64,000 nucleotides of DNA from Stercorarius parasiticus (Eukaryota > Chordata > Aves > Charadriiformes > Stercorariidae): assembly GCA_013396915.1 (NCBI GenBank), contig VWZL01000202.1:262749-326748 (forward strand). Reading direction: 5' to 3'. The notes beneath the pieces are model-generated. The model worked only from the letters and a program-made list of their open reading frames with translations. It ran no database searches and was not told the origin of the DNA. The position numbers were made by a program, and so were the translations under genes. Shown piece after piece: positions 46,101-57,800 of this stretch. The first letter of the stretch is position 1; each line of letters starts with the position of its first letter.

Positions 46101-49100
46101 AAAGAGGGAATGGACTTTGGGCTAAGGATTATGCTCTTGGGTCTGCCAGTGAGTGTGTAAAATGTTACCAGAAGTCAAAATTTACCCTTCATAAAATGCA
46201 CGTGCTACTTTTGTTAGCTTAATCAGCCATTTTATCTACTCGCATCCACTTCCTCATCTCCATGGACTTCCATAAGCACTAAACCTCATCTGAATTCTTA
46301 GATTAGATTATAGTGATAAAAATCTGGGACGTTGTAGTTGTTTTCTGCCTGTCGCCCTTTAAGAACCTACACTTAGCAGTTCCAGAATTCCTGCGCATTG
46401 ATGAGTTAATGAAATTCTTATCTTCTTTCTACAAGAGGGTATAACACTGACACCTGATTGTCTGGAAGACTGTATTCTTACATGCTACTGGGGCTGCAGT
46501 GTTCAAAAACTCCATGAAGCGTTGCAGAAACATGTCTACTGTTTCAGAATAAAGACTCCTCAGGCATTAGAGGATGCTCTGTACAGTGAATACCTCTATC
46601 GACAACAGTACTTGTATCCTTTTTTAAATTGTTTTGACAAAATATGCTAATTTGTTGGCACAGGGAGTGTTGAGACTTGTGAACACTCAGCAGTTCTTGG
46701 CACAATATATTTATGAACAAATATGATGAAAAATATTTTTTATGCAAACGTCACATTTGTCTACAAGTGCAGCAACACTGATTGTTTTCCTTGACACATA
46801 TAAAGCATTAAAAAAAATGACAAGGAAGAAAAATATTGTCAGTTACCAGAAGATGCTCAAGTTGTCGATTTTGGCCCAGTGCCTAGATCTCGCTATCCGT
46901 TGATAGCATTGTTGACGTTAGCTGATGAAGAAGATAGAGAAATCTATGATATTGTAAGTACTATAAGAATATATTTTAGGATCACTGCATTTAAGGTCTG
47001 AATGTTTCAGGAGACAGGCTTGAATAAAACAGCTTCCTTTCCCTGTCCCCTAGAATTCAGTCCCTAATTTTGTCACTGATGACTCCAGGGGAGCATGAGA
47101 GAAGAGCAAGGGTAATTGTTATATAAAAATTATGTATGCCATTCAAAAGATGTTTATGATTTTCACAAAGCTCATATCTGCAAAAGCGTCTGTGGTATGC
47201 CCTGTGGTCAGATGAACTAGGGTTGTAGTAGGTTAGTACGTTATTACTCCGATTTTTGTGATCACGTAAACCTGTGGTGGAGCTCTTGCGCCGATATGGT
47301 CTTTTGGACTGCAGTTGGCAAGGTAGGAGGAATTTTTTTTGTGTGTGTCTGGCACAGATATTTGAGCTGATTGCTGACTTGACTGTTAGGAACATAGAAA
47401 TTACCTTTCTGCAACAGGCCCAAGTCTATGTAATGCAGTACAGTATGTCTCACAGTACCCAGCTGCAGGTCATTTACAGGAAGGTGTGAAGGTCTTGCAG
47501 TAGACTGATATGAGATACTCAGCTCCCCAGAAAGGTCTCCTCCTACTGTCTTACAGTTAAAGCAGCTTCAGTCACAAGCAGTTCAGTATCCCTTCTAAAC
47601 TCTAAATTGACTGATTCTTTTTGGAACAATTTGGAACACGCTTTTATCTCGCATCTTTTCATTTGGTTGATAATCTGATAGCGCTAGCAGCTTGAACAAT
47701 AATACAAAGGAGCTCAGCAGCAGACTGCCTAAATCCACTGAACACTTTTCCATGTGTTCATTTGGAAATTGTTTGTGGTCACACCAGTGCCTAAGAAATC
47801 TGTTCCCTTCCCAAGTGATGCCTGTCCTTGGCTGCTTGTCAGTTGACCTTCCTCCCTCCTGTCCCCACTTGAGCTATTAGTACATCTATGTGTGTTTAGA
47901 GCTCAGATTAATTTAATGTAAAGAGACTGTAAATTTCATATTTGAATGTGTTTGACACTAGCGTGGAGATGAATTTGTAACACCACTCTTTTGTTCCTTA
48001 ACATAGAAGAAAGGGATGAAAGGAGAGTGGGGGAGGTATTTTTCCCCTGGTTTTGGAGAAAAGTAACACAACTAGAATCTCTTAATTATATGGTCAAAGG
48101 AGTAACTCTACCTGAACTCCTTGCCGGACAAATTGCATCTGTTCTTCAGTCAATTGCATCTGTTGTTCAATCAAACAGCATCGCATTTCTAGCAGAATGT
48201 ATTTCTGTATATATTTCTGTACTACAGGACAGCGTAACAGAGAAGACAATAGCTTGAAAGTAGAGATGCTTGTGTTAGGAACTGGTCCCACTCACAGTTA
48301 AAAAGTTGCCTAAGTGTCTGAACAAACTATGAATTGAGGACGTGCGTCGTCATTGAGAAAGCACTTATGGTGGGATGACATAGTACAAATACATTGAGAA
48401 CCATTAACTTTTAAACTCTCGTTACCAAAACACAAAACCTTATCATTTTAATGGAGATATAATAGCTTCCAGATTCCGAACGAAAGCTAATAGTGGTGTG
48501 GGGGTGTTTGGGGCATTTTTTGGGGGCATTGTGATTTAGAAAAAAAGACTTTATTGCCAAAGAATAGTAAATTCATTTAGTATAAATGCATATGTATAGG
48601 TACATATGTATTTAAATTCTGCATGTCATTAGCCATATAGTGGATTTTGAAGTGCAAGTCTAATTTGCCTTTAAAAATTTTTTTTTAAACAAAACAGCTT
48701 TCTTTTATATTTCATTTATCTTTTGACAGCTTCTGGGAACTACAATAATATTGAATTTCACTTTCTTTTTTTCCTGCTTTTTAGAGGCTATTACATAATT
48801 TGGGCAGGATGAGGAACATTAGGCACAGCAGGCAAGCTCAGAGTGCTTTTGTTTTCAGAAAAGTCATTCTAAAGTCAGCCCATGAGGTCCTTTCAGAATC
48901 CTTTCCAGTGAAATTTGTCTTTTGCATACTCAGTTTACAAGACAATCAGCGGTACTTCTAAATGCTTTTTGGAGTCTAAAAACTGTGGTTCGTGTCTTTG
49001 GGAGAGAAATGGGAGAAAGTAGAGAAGACTTTGCCTTGTAAATGTTCCCCTATTCTGCACTCAGACTTCAGCTGGCAGCATCATTTCTTGTGTTGAAGAC

Positions 49101-51500
49101 AGCCCAGGATGCAACTGGAGACGTTGTACGGGACTTAAGTACATGCGCTCGCTTGGGGTTCGGATGCAGGAGGAAATTCCTTGCAGTTTGTCAACTTCTC
49201 TCCCATCTGTGAGGAGTTCATCATGAGTTAGTGGAGTGGACAGAGGAGTGTAGGAGCTGCTACTTCTGGTTGAAATCATTATGCAGGTGACACTGTAAGC
49301 AAGCCCTACCTCAGCTGCATAAGCACTTACCTTCAGGAGGACTGCATATCCTTAAGTGCATTTTTGGCTTGGGGCCTAATTCCGTTAGGTGAGAGCAGTC
49401 AGAGCAGGTCTCCACAGTAAACTGGCCACAGAAGGGCTCCGTGGAGAGCCAGGGCAGAAAGCTAAGGTGCTGTCTTCTGCCATGTCCTGTTTTTACCTTG
49501 CCCAATGTATTTTTTTTGATCTCTGATTGAAGTCAACATTGTTGAAGTCCTGATTGTCTGAGGAAATAAGCAGGTCAGACGTTATAACAGAATATGCAAT
49601 CTTTCAAGCAAACAGTTCTATATGAATCATGTAACAAAAAGGAATGTTATTAAACATAGCTTTTTCTTTTTTGGTAGATTTCAATGGTGGCTGTAATTCA
49701 CATTCCTGATAAGAGCTACAGACTTTCCTGCAGAATATTATATCAGTATCTACTTCTAGCTCAAGGTCAATACCATGATCTGAAGGTAAGACACACACTG
49801 AGTCTTGTTTCATTTGGGCGACAGTGTTAAGTTTAGTTTGTGTAGGTTTTCAGGAGCCAAAATTAGTATAAAGCTTTTACTGTCACGCAAAGAACTGGAT
49901 AATAGTTAAAATAATTTTATCAGTTAAGTAGTTCCAGCCAAAGTTATTGTACAGAAATATTTTATATGAAAATATTCAAGATTTCCTGGAGAAATTACTT
50001 GATTCTAGTCTAGGAGGCTTAGGTCGTGTCCACTTATTAAAGCAGTGGTAAGAAGTTTACCAGCTAGGCCAAACGCTTCCTCTTTACAGAACATTTGTTA
50101 CCCGATTGCTAGTCTCTCAGATCAGCACTTTCTCCTATAGTGCCTTCAAATGGGAAAGCCTAAGAAGAAACTTTTTTTTTTTAAATTTTCATTTTACAGC
50201 AATACATGTACAAGGGTTAGGAATCTGCCTAGCACATACCATTATAAGTTAAACTATTGTTTTAATTATTCCATTCCAGTTTCCCTTATCTATGCATATT
50301 GTGGAACCATCTTTTTCCTGTGTCTGTCAGGCCGTTGATGATGTGATTTTATGCGATGCACTTTTCTATTACTGTGATAATAAAAATAAATGGTATTGAT
50401 AAGGTAGAAAATGGGCCAAATTAATTCTATTGACTCGATTGGCATTCATTCAGAAATAGATTTGTCCAAATAAATGTTTGTCTTGGCCCTTTTTTGCTGA
50501 CATAGTTGATCCAGGTGAACTTCCTTGTTGATCCACTTAAGCTTTCTTTTCGTGTGTGGTTACCATTATAAAAACACTGCTTAAACTGAACAGAAATATC
50601 TGTGCAGCTGCATATTGTGTAGTTGTGTAGTGTGCTCTCTGTGGGCATCTTTGTCTGCATGGTAGTTTACTGGCTTTACTCGGAGAGCACGCGCAGAAGA
50701 ATTTGCTCTTCAGGGGATTTTAATACAAGCAAGAGCAGAATGGGTTGAGTGAAGTAGATTTGACAGCTTGGTGGATGTATTTTTTGGTAGGAATGGATAG
50801 AAGTATCCCTCTAGGCAGAGAGAATGATATACCAGAAACAGAAACCTGAGCTGTTCAAAACTTGTGCAGTTCTGTTAAAGTTCATGCACGTACTTTGATT
50901 TGATTCAGCTAAGATTTGATGACTTATCCTTAATATTTTCCCAGTGTTTTATGTAATTTTATGCTTCTGAAATACCTTTAACTGAAGGCCAGGCAACTGT
51001 CAGGACTCAGGCAAAAAGTGAGTCTGGCACTATTTGTCCCAGTGGAAACCAGTAAATCTGACCCAGCGGAGCTTGCATTGCATGCGTGTGTTCAGGTATC
51101 AGGGGAGAGTTTGTTGACTTCTAAATGTTTGTGTATATGTGTATTCTAGCAACTCTTCATGTCTGCAAATAGTACTGCGCCGTCTCCAAGCGATGAGTCC
51201 CCTGGTGAGAGAAGCACTGACAGAAGCTTGCTAGAAAAGGCTGGACTGGCTGAAGATGAACCAGAATTGCATGAAGAAAACAGCAGAGACTGTGTTGTTT
51301 GCCAGAATGGCACAGTGAACTGGGTACTCCTGCCCTGCAGGCATGCCTGCTTGTGTGATGGTTGCATTAAGTATTTTCAGCAGTGTCCAATGTGTAGGCA
51401 GTTTGTTCAAGAATCTTTTCCACTTTGCAGTAAAAAGGAGCAAGATGAAGATGACTCGACCCATATCTTGCAAGATGTTCTTCCTGGAAGAGTTTTTTAA
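40127..51500 (+). CDS. CGRRF1: CGRRF1, cell growth regulator with RING finger domain 1 (complete)
   Basis: Membrane-anchored RING E3 ubiquitin ligase; the rat orthologue was described as p53-inducible growth suppressor CGR19. Coding exons: 40127-40230, 45016-45155, 46436-46613, 46806-46953, 49678-49785 and 51150-51500; 1029 bases, 342 aa plus stop, slightly longer than the 332 aa I know for human because of the C-terminal tail after the RING. The N-terminus MAAVFLVMLYEYSPLF leads into a membrane segment (about 14-34). Exon 2 gives VKNPFGLEIPHP; exon 3 YWGCSVQKLHEALQK; exon 4 RSRYPLIALLTLADEED; exon 5 RILYQYLLLAQGQY. The C3HC4 RING has ligands C274, C277, C289, H291, C295, C298, C305 and C308. 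Intron 3 is U12-type. The ATG at 40127 matches the family start; an in-frame ATG at 40028 would add 33 residues. Confidence 0.97.
40231..45015 (+). other. CGRRF1: CGRRF1 intron 1
   Basis: GT-AG intron of 4785 bp. Its first 350 bases are G-rich (end of the CpG island); the rest is AT-rich. No recognisable repeat or RNA gene. Confidence 0.85.
45156..46435 (+). other. CGRRF1: CGRRF1 intron 2
   Basis: GT-AG intron of 1280 bp. It contains a 16-bp perfect palindrome GAATTCTATAGAATTC (45463-45478) in an octamer-like AT-rich patch, and an A/C-rich low-complexity stretch (about 45793-45850). Confidence 0.85.
46614..46805 (+). other. CGRRF1: CGRRF1 intron 3, GT-AG U12-type intron
   Basis: A 192-bp intron starting GTATCCTTTT, the exact U12 5' splice-site consensus, and containing TTCCTTGAC (46787-46795), a match to the U12 branch consensus YTCCTTRAY, with the branch A at 46794, 11 bases from the intron end. 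The 3' end ACATATAAAG has no polypyrimidine tract. Exons join TT/C to restore Phe in QQYFIKK. Confidence 0.93.
46954..49677 (+). other. CGRRF1: CGRRF1 intron 4
   Basis: GT-AG intron of 2724 bp. The only structure noticed is a 21-bp tandem duplication at 48131-48172. Intron 5 (49786-51149) has nothing recognisable. Confidence 0.85.
48131..48172 (+). repeat. 21-bp tandem duplication in CGRRF1 intron 4
   Basis: Two adjacent copies of AATTGCATCTGTTSTTCARTC, differing at two positions. Confidence 0.85.
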
Positions 51501-51514
51501 TGTGAGGGAACAAA

Positions 51515-51520
51515 AATAAA
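51515..51520 (+). terminator. CGRRF1 polyadenylation signal (proximal)
   Basis: AATAAA 15 bases after the stop codon, followed by a GT-rich run (about 51529-51536). This would give an unusually short 3' UTR. A second AATAAA at 51816-51821 is an alternative giving about 0.34 kb of 3' UTR. Confidence 0.5.
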
Positions 51521-51815
51521 AGAACTGGGTTGTGTGCACCACGATTAAATGTAGAAAACAGACTGTTTATGGGAGGATATGTAGCATTAAGTTGTCTGGT
51601 TTTGCTTTTTATTGTTAGGTAATTTTCAGCTTCCTTATTTGTCTTTGCTCCATATGCTCACAGGAACACTACGTTTATCCATGCAATGCGGACAGAAGAA
51701 GTGCGTAGGATATCTTTGAAGGATGTGATTTTATTTATAACTTCTTACTAGTTTTTCATGGAGTGCTATTGGAGGCTATTTTGATTACTAAATTTAGTAT
51801 ATCTACTAAAAAAAG

Positions 51816-51821
51816 AATAAA
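51816..51821 (+). terminator. CGRRF1 polyadenylation signal (distal candidate)
   Basis: AATAAA within AAAGAATAAAAC, 316 bases after the stop, in an AT-rich 3' region. It is probably the main signal if the proximal one is skipped. Confidence 0.5.
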
Positions 51822-51839
51822 ACTTGCAAGTGAAGTTGC

Positions 51840-54800
51840 ACACAGCTCATTCTATATTTATTGTACTTAAAATACTAGAGCGATATGTCATTTTAGTTCA
51901 GTATAATTTAGAAACGTAGCACTTTATAGACTATCAAATGAAGGAAGGTAAATATTCTTCATTGTTAAGCCTGTATGTATTTATTTTGTAGATGAAGGCT
52001 GGACTGTGGCAGGAGCTGGGAGTTGAAGGCGTGATTCAGGATACTGTTTCTGGCTGTTTTGAGAGATTGTATGTGTGCATGCATGTGTGTGTGTGTGTGA
52101 GGGACCGTAGCCAAAGCCCGTTGGAACGAGTGGAAGGATTTTTGTTGATTGCTGTTGGCTTGAGCTAAACGTTGCTGACACTTTCAAGCCTGAGCCTCTG
52201 CTGTGTCATCTTGAGACACAGACTTTCAGTCTTGTTGGCACTGTCTGTAAGAACTTGCTCTCCATGCACATGTTCATTAATTACTCGATAGAGTAGTTAC
52301 TTGGGCAGTTTTGTAGTGCTATTCTTACATGAGAATAGGCTGCTTTGGGGAATTTCCAACTCTTTTTACTTGCATTGTCAGCTTGGCTGCAGAGTTAACC
52401 ATTTACCTTTTATCAGTCGTCCCAGGGAATTTACTTACTCTAATAGAAGCTAAAGAATAGCAGAAAATTATTTCTTTTTCCCTCCAATGGTGTATTGTCA
52501 AAAGCAATAAAAATGGCTGTTGAGAAGAGAAATTGTTGGTTTGCTTCTTGAGACAGAGATGAATTCTAAAGACAGACAGGCTGGGTTTCACATCTGCTTA
52601 TGTAAGACAAAAATACAAATGCTCATTAGAACATGTAGAAAATGGGGAGTAGCTGCTTTCTGTCCTCCCTCTTATTCCCTTGCAGCTTTGCCCCACATCC
52701 AATTCCAGGACAGCTGCTCCGTCTCAGGGAGAGAAAGCCGTGCTCCAAGCTATTCATCTGCACTCTCCAGCTCCTGTAATGATGCTGCACACCTCCAAAC
52801 CAGGGAAGGAAGCTTCCTCTACTCAAAGGTATTCCATCTTCATCTTTCCATCGTTCTTTTTTTTGGTTTATTTTGCCATGACCCTGCTTCCAAACTTCTG
52901 GTGATTGCCTCTGAGGAAAAGATTTAGGTGGTGGTGGAAAGAGTAATGCTTACTTGTAAAGACAGAGGTTGGGAATTGATGCATGTAGCCACAGATTTCC
53001 AGCCAGTGACCAGCAGGCTATTTGTAATACAATTTATTTAGTCTACATAAAGTGACCTTCCTTGCCAGGGACAACTTGGGAATAAACTGCTGGCCAAATC
53101 AGCCTTTTGTTTGCACTGTATATCAAACAGGAATTAAATACCTGGGTGTCTCCAGGGACTGATCAGTGCTTGCAAGAGAACTTTGGAAGACATGTTTCGG
53201 TGTGGAAATCATTATGGCAAAGAGTGGTGAATGTGCTGCAATTCGGGAGACTGAGAACAGCAAGTGGAGAGTAGGGAAGAATGTAATAGCAGAAGGAATA
53301 AGTGCTGGTGGTAGCAAGGCCATACCTCAGGTAAGAACACAACGCAGATGTGGAGCAACAACAGTGGGATGCAACTCAAACAGACCCAGAGCTGCCTGTA
53401 TTAAGAGAGAGTATAAAGGCTGTAAATATCATATGGTGTCTTCACCACCCAGGGTGAATCACAGAGGCATGATGAGGACTTGTCCTCTGTGTCACTATAG
53501 GCAATCCTCACCGGACCACATAGACACATGTGTCTTGGTGCTAGTTAGAACGTGAATATGCAAGAATGAGCATGAAAGAATAAGTGGGTGAAATCACTCT
53601 TAAAAATGTGGTCTCCCACTGAGTTTTGCTGTCTTGCTTGTGATGTACCTGATGGAGGCAGTTGCTGAGGTTAGCCTCCCTGTCTGTGTCACTAGCCTTG
53701 TTCTGCCATTAAAGGGGAGCTGCTAACGTGGTGATGGTGGAACTCATTACTCTTCGGGTTTCTCTTTGTATCCACGTGTCACTGTTGTGAAATCGAGAGC
53801 TGGTGTAAATTGTTCTAAGCCTCCGTGGGCTCTCAGAAAGGCTAATATAAAACCCAAAGAGCCTGAGCCATGGCAATAGCTGTTTCCATACGAACAGCTT
53901 ATGCTACCAGCATGTGGGATAGTGACTGTACAGCTTGTTACTCCAGAGGAGCAGGTTAACGCTGCACTGGTTCTAACCCAGAGTTGGGCACTGCTTGATA
54001 GTTAGTGGGGACTTGGTTTGTCCGTGAAGATGATCAAAGAGGTGGTTGTTTACTGCTTGACCACAGTAGTCCCTGACATTAAATCAATTAATTAAGATTT
54101 CCCAACAAGACAGTGCGATCCAAGTTTGTGGGCTTGTTTAATCTCAAAGTGAAATCGTATTCAATTGAACCCCACAGAGAATTGCCTGGTCTGTCTCATC
54201 CTTCAACCAATCGATGCCAGTGTTAAATAATAATGGCAAACAGGATGTAGCCGTGCTGCACTGCCAGGCCATGTATTTACCGTTAAGTCTGTTGCAGCTT
54301 TTCATTTGTTTCATGTTCTTTTAACACCGTTTTCCAGAGATGCTTAGTTGCTTTATCAGATCTAACAAGCTTCCTTGCTGGCCTAAATCAAAGACCTGAC
54401 TGAGAGTTATAAAAAGTACAGAAGCTGGCTTATTACGTTTGCCCTTCTTCTAAGAAGCCATCTCAAAATATAGATCAGGTGCGAAGTAAAAGGAGCAGCT
54501 CTAAAGCTGCCTTGTGTGTCTCGTGGTTGTCTTAGAACAAGGATTCAAGGCTCCAAGAGAAATAAAGCCTTCTTGTGACCCACAAAACCACAGTATATTG
54601 ACAGAGGCTGTTCTGCTCTGTCGCCCTGTTGTAATAGAGGTAATATAACGTTCCACTTCCGCTCATTATAGATGATGTATATGGATTTGGTGACATCAAG
54701 GAACCTATGCAGACTTCTGATAACAAGACTTGCTTCTTTTCAGCAGTGTTGGGGTATTACAGATTTGCAGTGAGTTTTGCTGCAGGAGAGAGGTGGGAGG

Positions 54801-57800
54801 TACCTCGCTGCTCAGTTTGGTTCATCAACTGTAATCAGAGCTGAGGCTTTGAAATGAGTTGATCAAATTAAGTGATGTTATGCAGCTATGTCCCAAGGTG
54901 CCTTTCCAAATGCCAGTGGGCATCTTCCTTCTGTAGAGAAAGTTGCCCTGTTAGGATCTTCCTTCCTCCCTCCCTCCCTATCTGCCTCCTCCAAGTAGAT
55001 AGATGGCAAATGGTAGGAGAGAGACAATTTGGGTCAATTAATCTTAAAATGGTCTCCCCGTTCCCATGGGGAATTCAGAATTCCTGTAAGGTGCTCTGAA
55101 AACTGGCTGATACCCTGACCCCTACTCCTTGTGGGCTAAAATGATGCTGTGTTCCACTACAGAGCTTATAAGGTCTCACCACCACCATTGAGGAAGACCA
55201 TTGACCACCAAAGCGATGAGGCTGTTTGCGGAGCTACCAGTAGCCAACCCTGCCAGCCTGGCACCATGCTGTTCCCCATCAGGGAATTAAGGGAAGGAGT
55301 TCAGCATCTCATGTTTTGGTAGGTCTGAGCAGAATGAGAACCCACGTACATGTTTTTGTTCAGCTTTTAGATGAGTTTCTGAGGGAATCTGATTAAAATT
55401 ACTCATTTACTTGCTGACATCAAACTTTAAACTGTAAGTATGGTAAAAGGAGCTGGGAATCAGGGTCTGAGTTTCTCCTGATAGTTTGTGCATTGCTCAG
55501 TCTCCCCATGCCATGAGGAAGCTCAGTGAGGTCTGCCAGGTGAAGGAGGTCTGGGGCTGATGTGTGTAACTGGGAAGCCTCTGCAGTAACTGGCCACCAG
55601 TCACCATTTGATCAGTTGTCTGTCACTGCAGCAGATGTGCAGCCCCTACAAAGGCAGTCCCTGGTGTCCTGTGTGTTTATAGATAATGTAATTAATCCCT
55701 GGAATAGCTGAATTTTGTCTGATACAGCAAAAGCCCTCCTCTGAACCAAGCCATTAGAAAGGTTTGGTATGGTCTTGCTGGAGTATGCTGGGCAGGAATG
55801 GCAACGAGGAAACTAGGATTTGGGTTATATTTCTGGATAATTTGGTATTACTACCATTTTAACATTGCTTTAATGGCATACAGCGGCCTTGTAATGCAAA
55901 TGCATACCTGAGTGCAAGTCTCAGGCCACGGCCGAGCATTGGAGAGTCCTGTGCTTTGCAGGGTCCTCCAAAACCAGCCAGTCCCTGTTCCCTGCCTTGC
56001 CACTGCTCTCCGAAGCAGTGCTAGCCATGATCCCCTGGGATGTTTGCCCAACTGGTGACGACAGAGGGGCTCAGAAAGTCTCTGCTGAACAGAGTGGAGT
56101 TGCTCAGGCGGGTCTGTGCATTGTTTCTGTATTGCTTTTACTCCCTTGTGTCTGTGAGCAATGTGGGTAGGGAGAGATACGAGCTTGTAGTGCAGTGATG
56201 GGTATACCTGTGAAAAGGGGCTTCTACTGGTTTGGTTCAGTAAATTTTTAGGAATGTGCAACACCTACATAAAGGCACTTTTGTCTGGATGCTGCTGCAT
56301 GCGAGCTAGGAGAGTTCCTGCTTTAATTATGCCATCTCATAACAGGAATGACTTAAAACAGTAAAAATACTATATGTAAGCATCATCTTAAGACTAGATG
56401 AAGTCTTCAAGGGAGTCTGGTGTCCAAAGTGAGGAGTCTCTCTGTTTCTCCGACAGTATTTTGAAAAGCAATGACAGATTATAAATTCACACTGAGGTTA
56501 CTGAGCCTGTGTCAGCATCCAGAGAAACCCAAAGAACTCCTTTTACTGCTCCTCCCTACACGTGTACTGCTCAGCTATGGAAAGGGCAATACTGTGACAT
56601 TTGCCATAGTTGTGACATGAAGCATTTCCATTCTTCAGAAATACCTGTACTACCTCTGCAGTGTCCGGGTGCTCCTGAGGGTCAAGTGAATCCCAGAATT
56701 ACTTCTGCGGGACCAGCAATAAATTATCTGGACAAGTAGTTGCTACCTGTGTTTTATATCCTTGGTCTGTGCCGTCCTTGTATCACAGAAGATTTGTACC
56801 TAGAAAGCTTTTCTAGGTTTTAGATGCCTCCTCCAGCTTTTTGTCTTCATCAAATGAGGGGTTTTGGCGGTTCCTAATATTTTTTACTCTCCCATTGCAT
56901 AGCCACTTCACATCTAATATTTCTTGGCAGATTTTTCAATAGTAGCTGTAGTCAGGGGACTGATGAGAAGTCTAATGCATCACTTATCTCTCTCATAGTG
57001 CTATTTATTTCAGTGTCTATCAGCTTCTTGTGAGCAATATTTTAAAAAACAGGCTAGAGGGAGGATTGCTAACTTGTGAATTATTTTGATAGTTGTCCCT
57101 CTTCTTTTTTTCCTTTTAACTCTGCAGACACTCTTGAGTTTGGAGGCAGTGAGACCCCAGAGATCTACTGGGGTCACAATGCATCAGTCTTCTGCCACCA
57201 GAATTGACTGTGAGATACAGATGTTCTGTGGCTTCTTAGCTGGTCAATGCAGCACAGACACCGTGCTTGAAGCTATTTGATTTTTGTCTCCAGTTCCTGA
57301 GGGCTCTCAATTTCGAGGATTTCCCCTGGAGGGAAGGAGCCTAGAGTGCAAACTCAAAATGCACCAGCTTGCAGAAAGCCTGGGGTGGGATATTGCTGGC
57401 AGTGAGGCCGAGGATAATTACAGCAAGCAAGGAGCGCCGAGGGAGTCAAGGCACCGAGTTTTCTCATGCGGCTGCTCCGCTTGCCAAGGTTAGCAGACCC
57501 CTTTCTATGGCGGCACATTTCATTGATCAAAGTAAGAGCAGGGCAATGATTTACGGCGTATGACAGCTTGAAAAGCAATGCTTTTCACCAGGCGGTGCCA
57601 TACATGGAGACAAGATTGACAACCCAGCTGCTGCCTTTCTTTTGAAAGCCGGCTTCTTCCTAGGTGGTCAGTACCAGACTGGCTGGAGCGGCTGCAGCAT
57701 CATCCAAACCCTCATCTGCTGGGACAGCTTGAATGACACAAGAAGTTACCTTTACCTTTTGCTATAGGACCAAAAGAAAGATGTTTGCCAAGAGCTGGTG

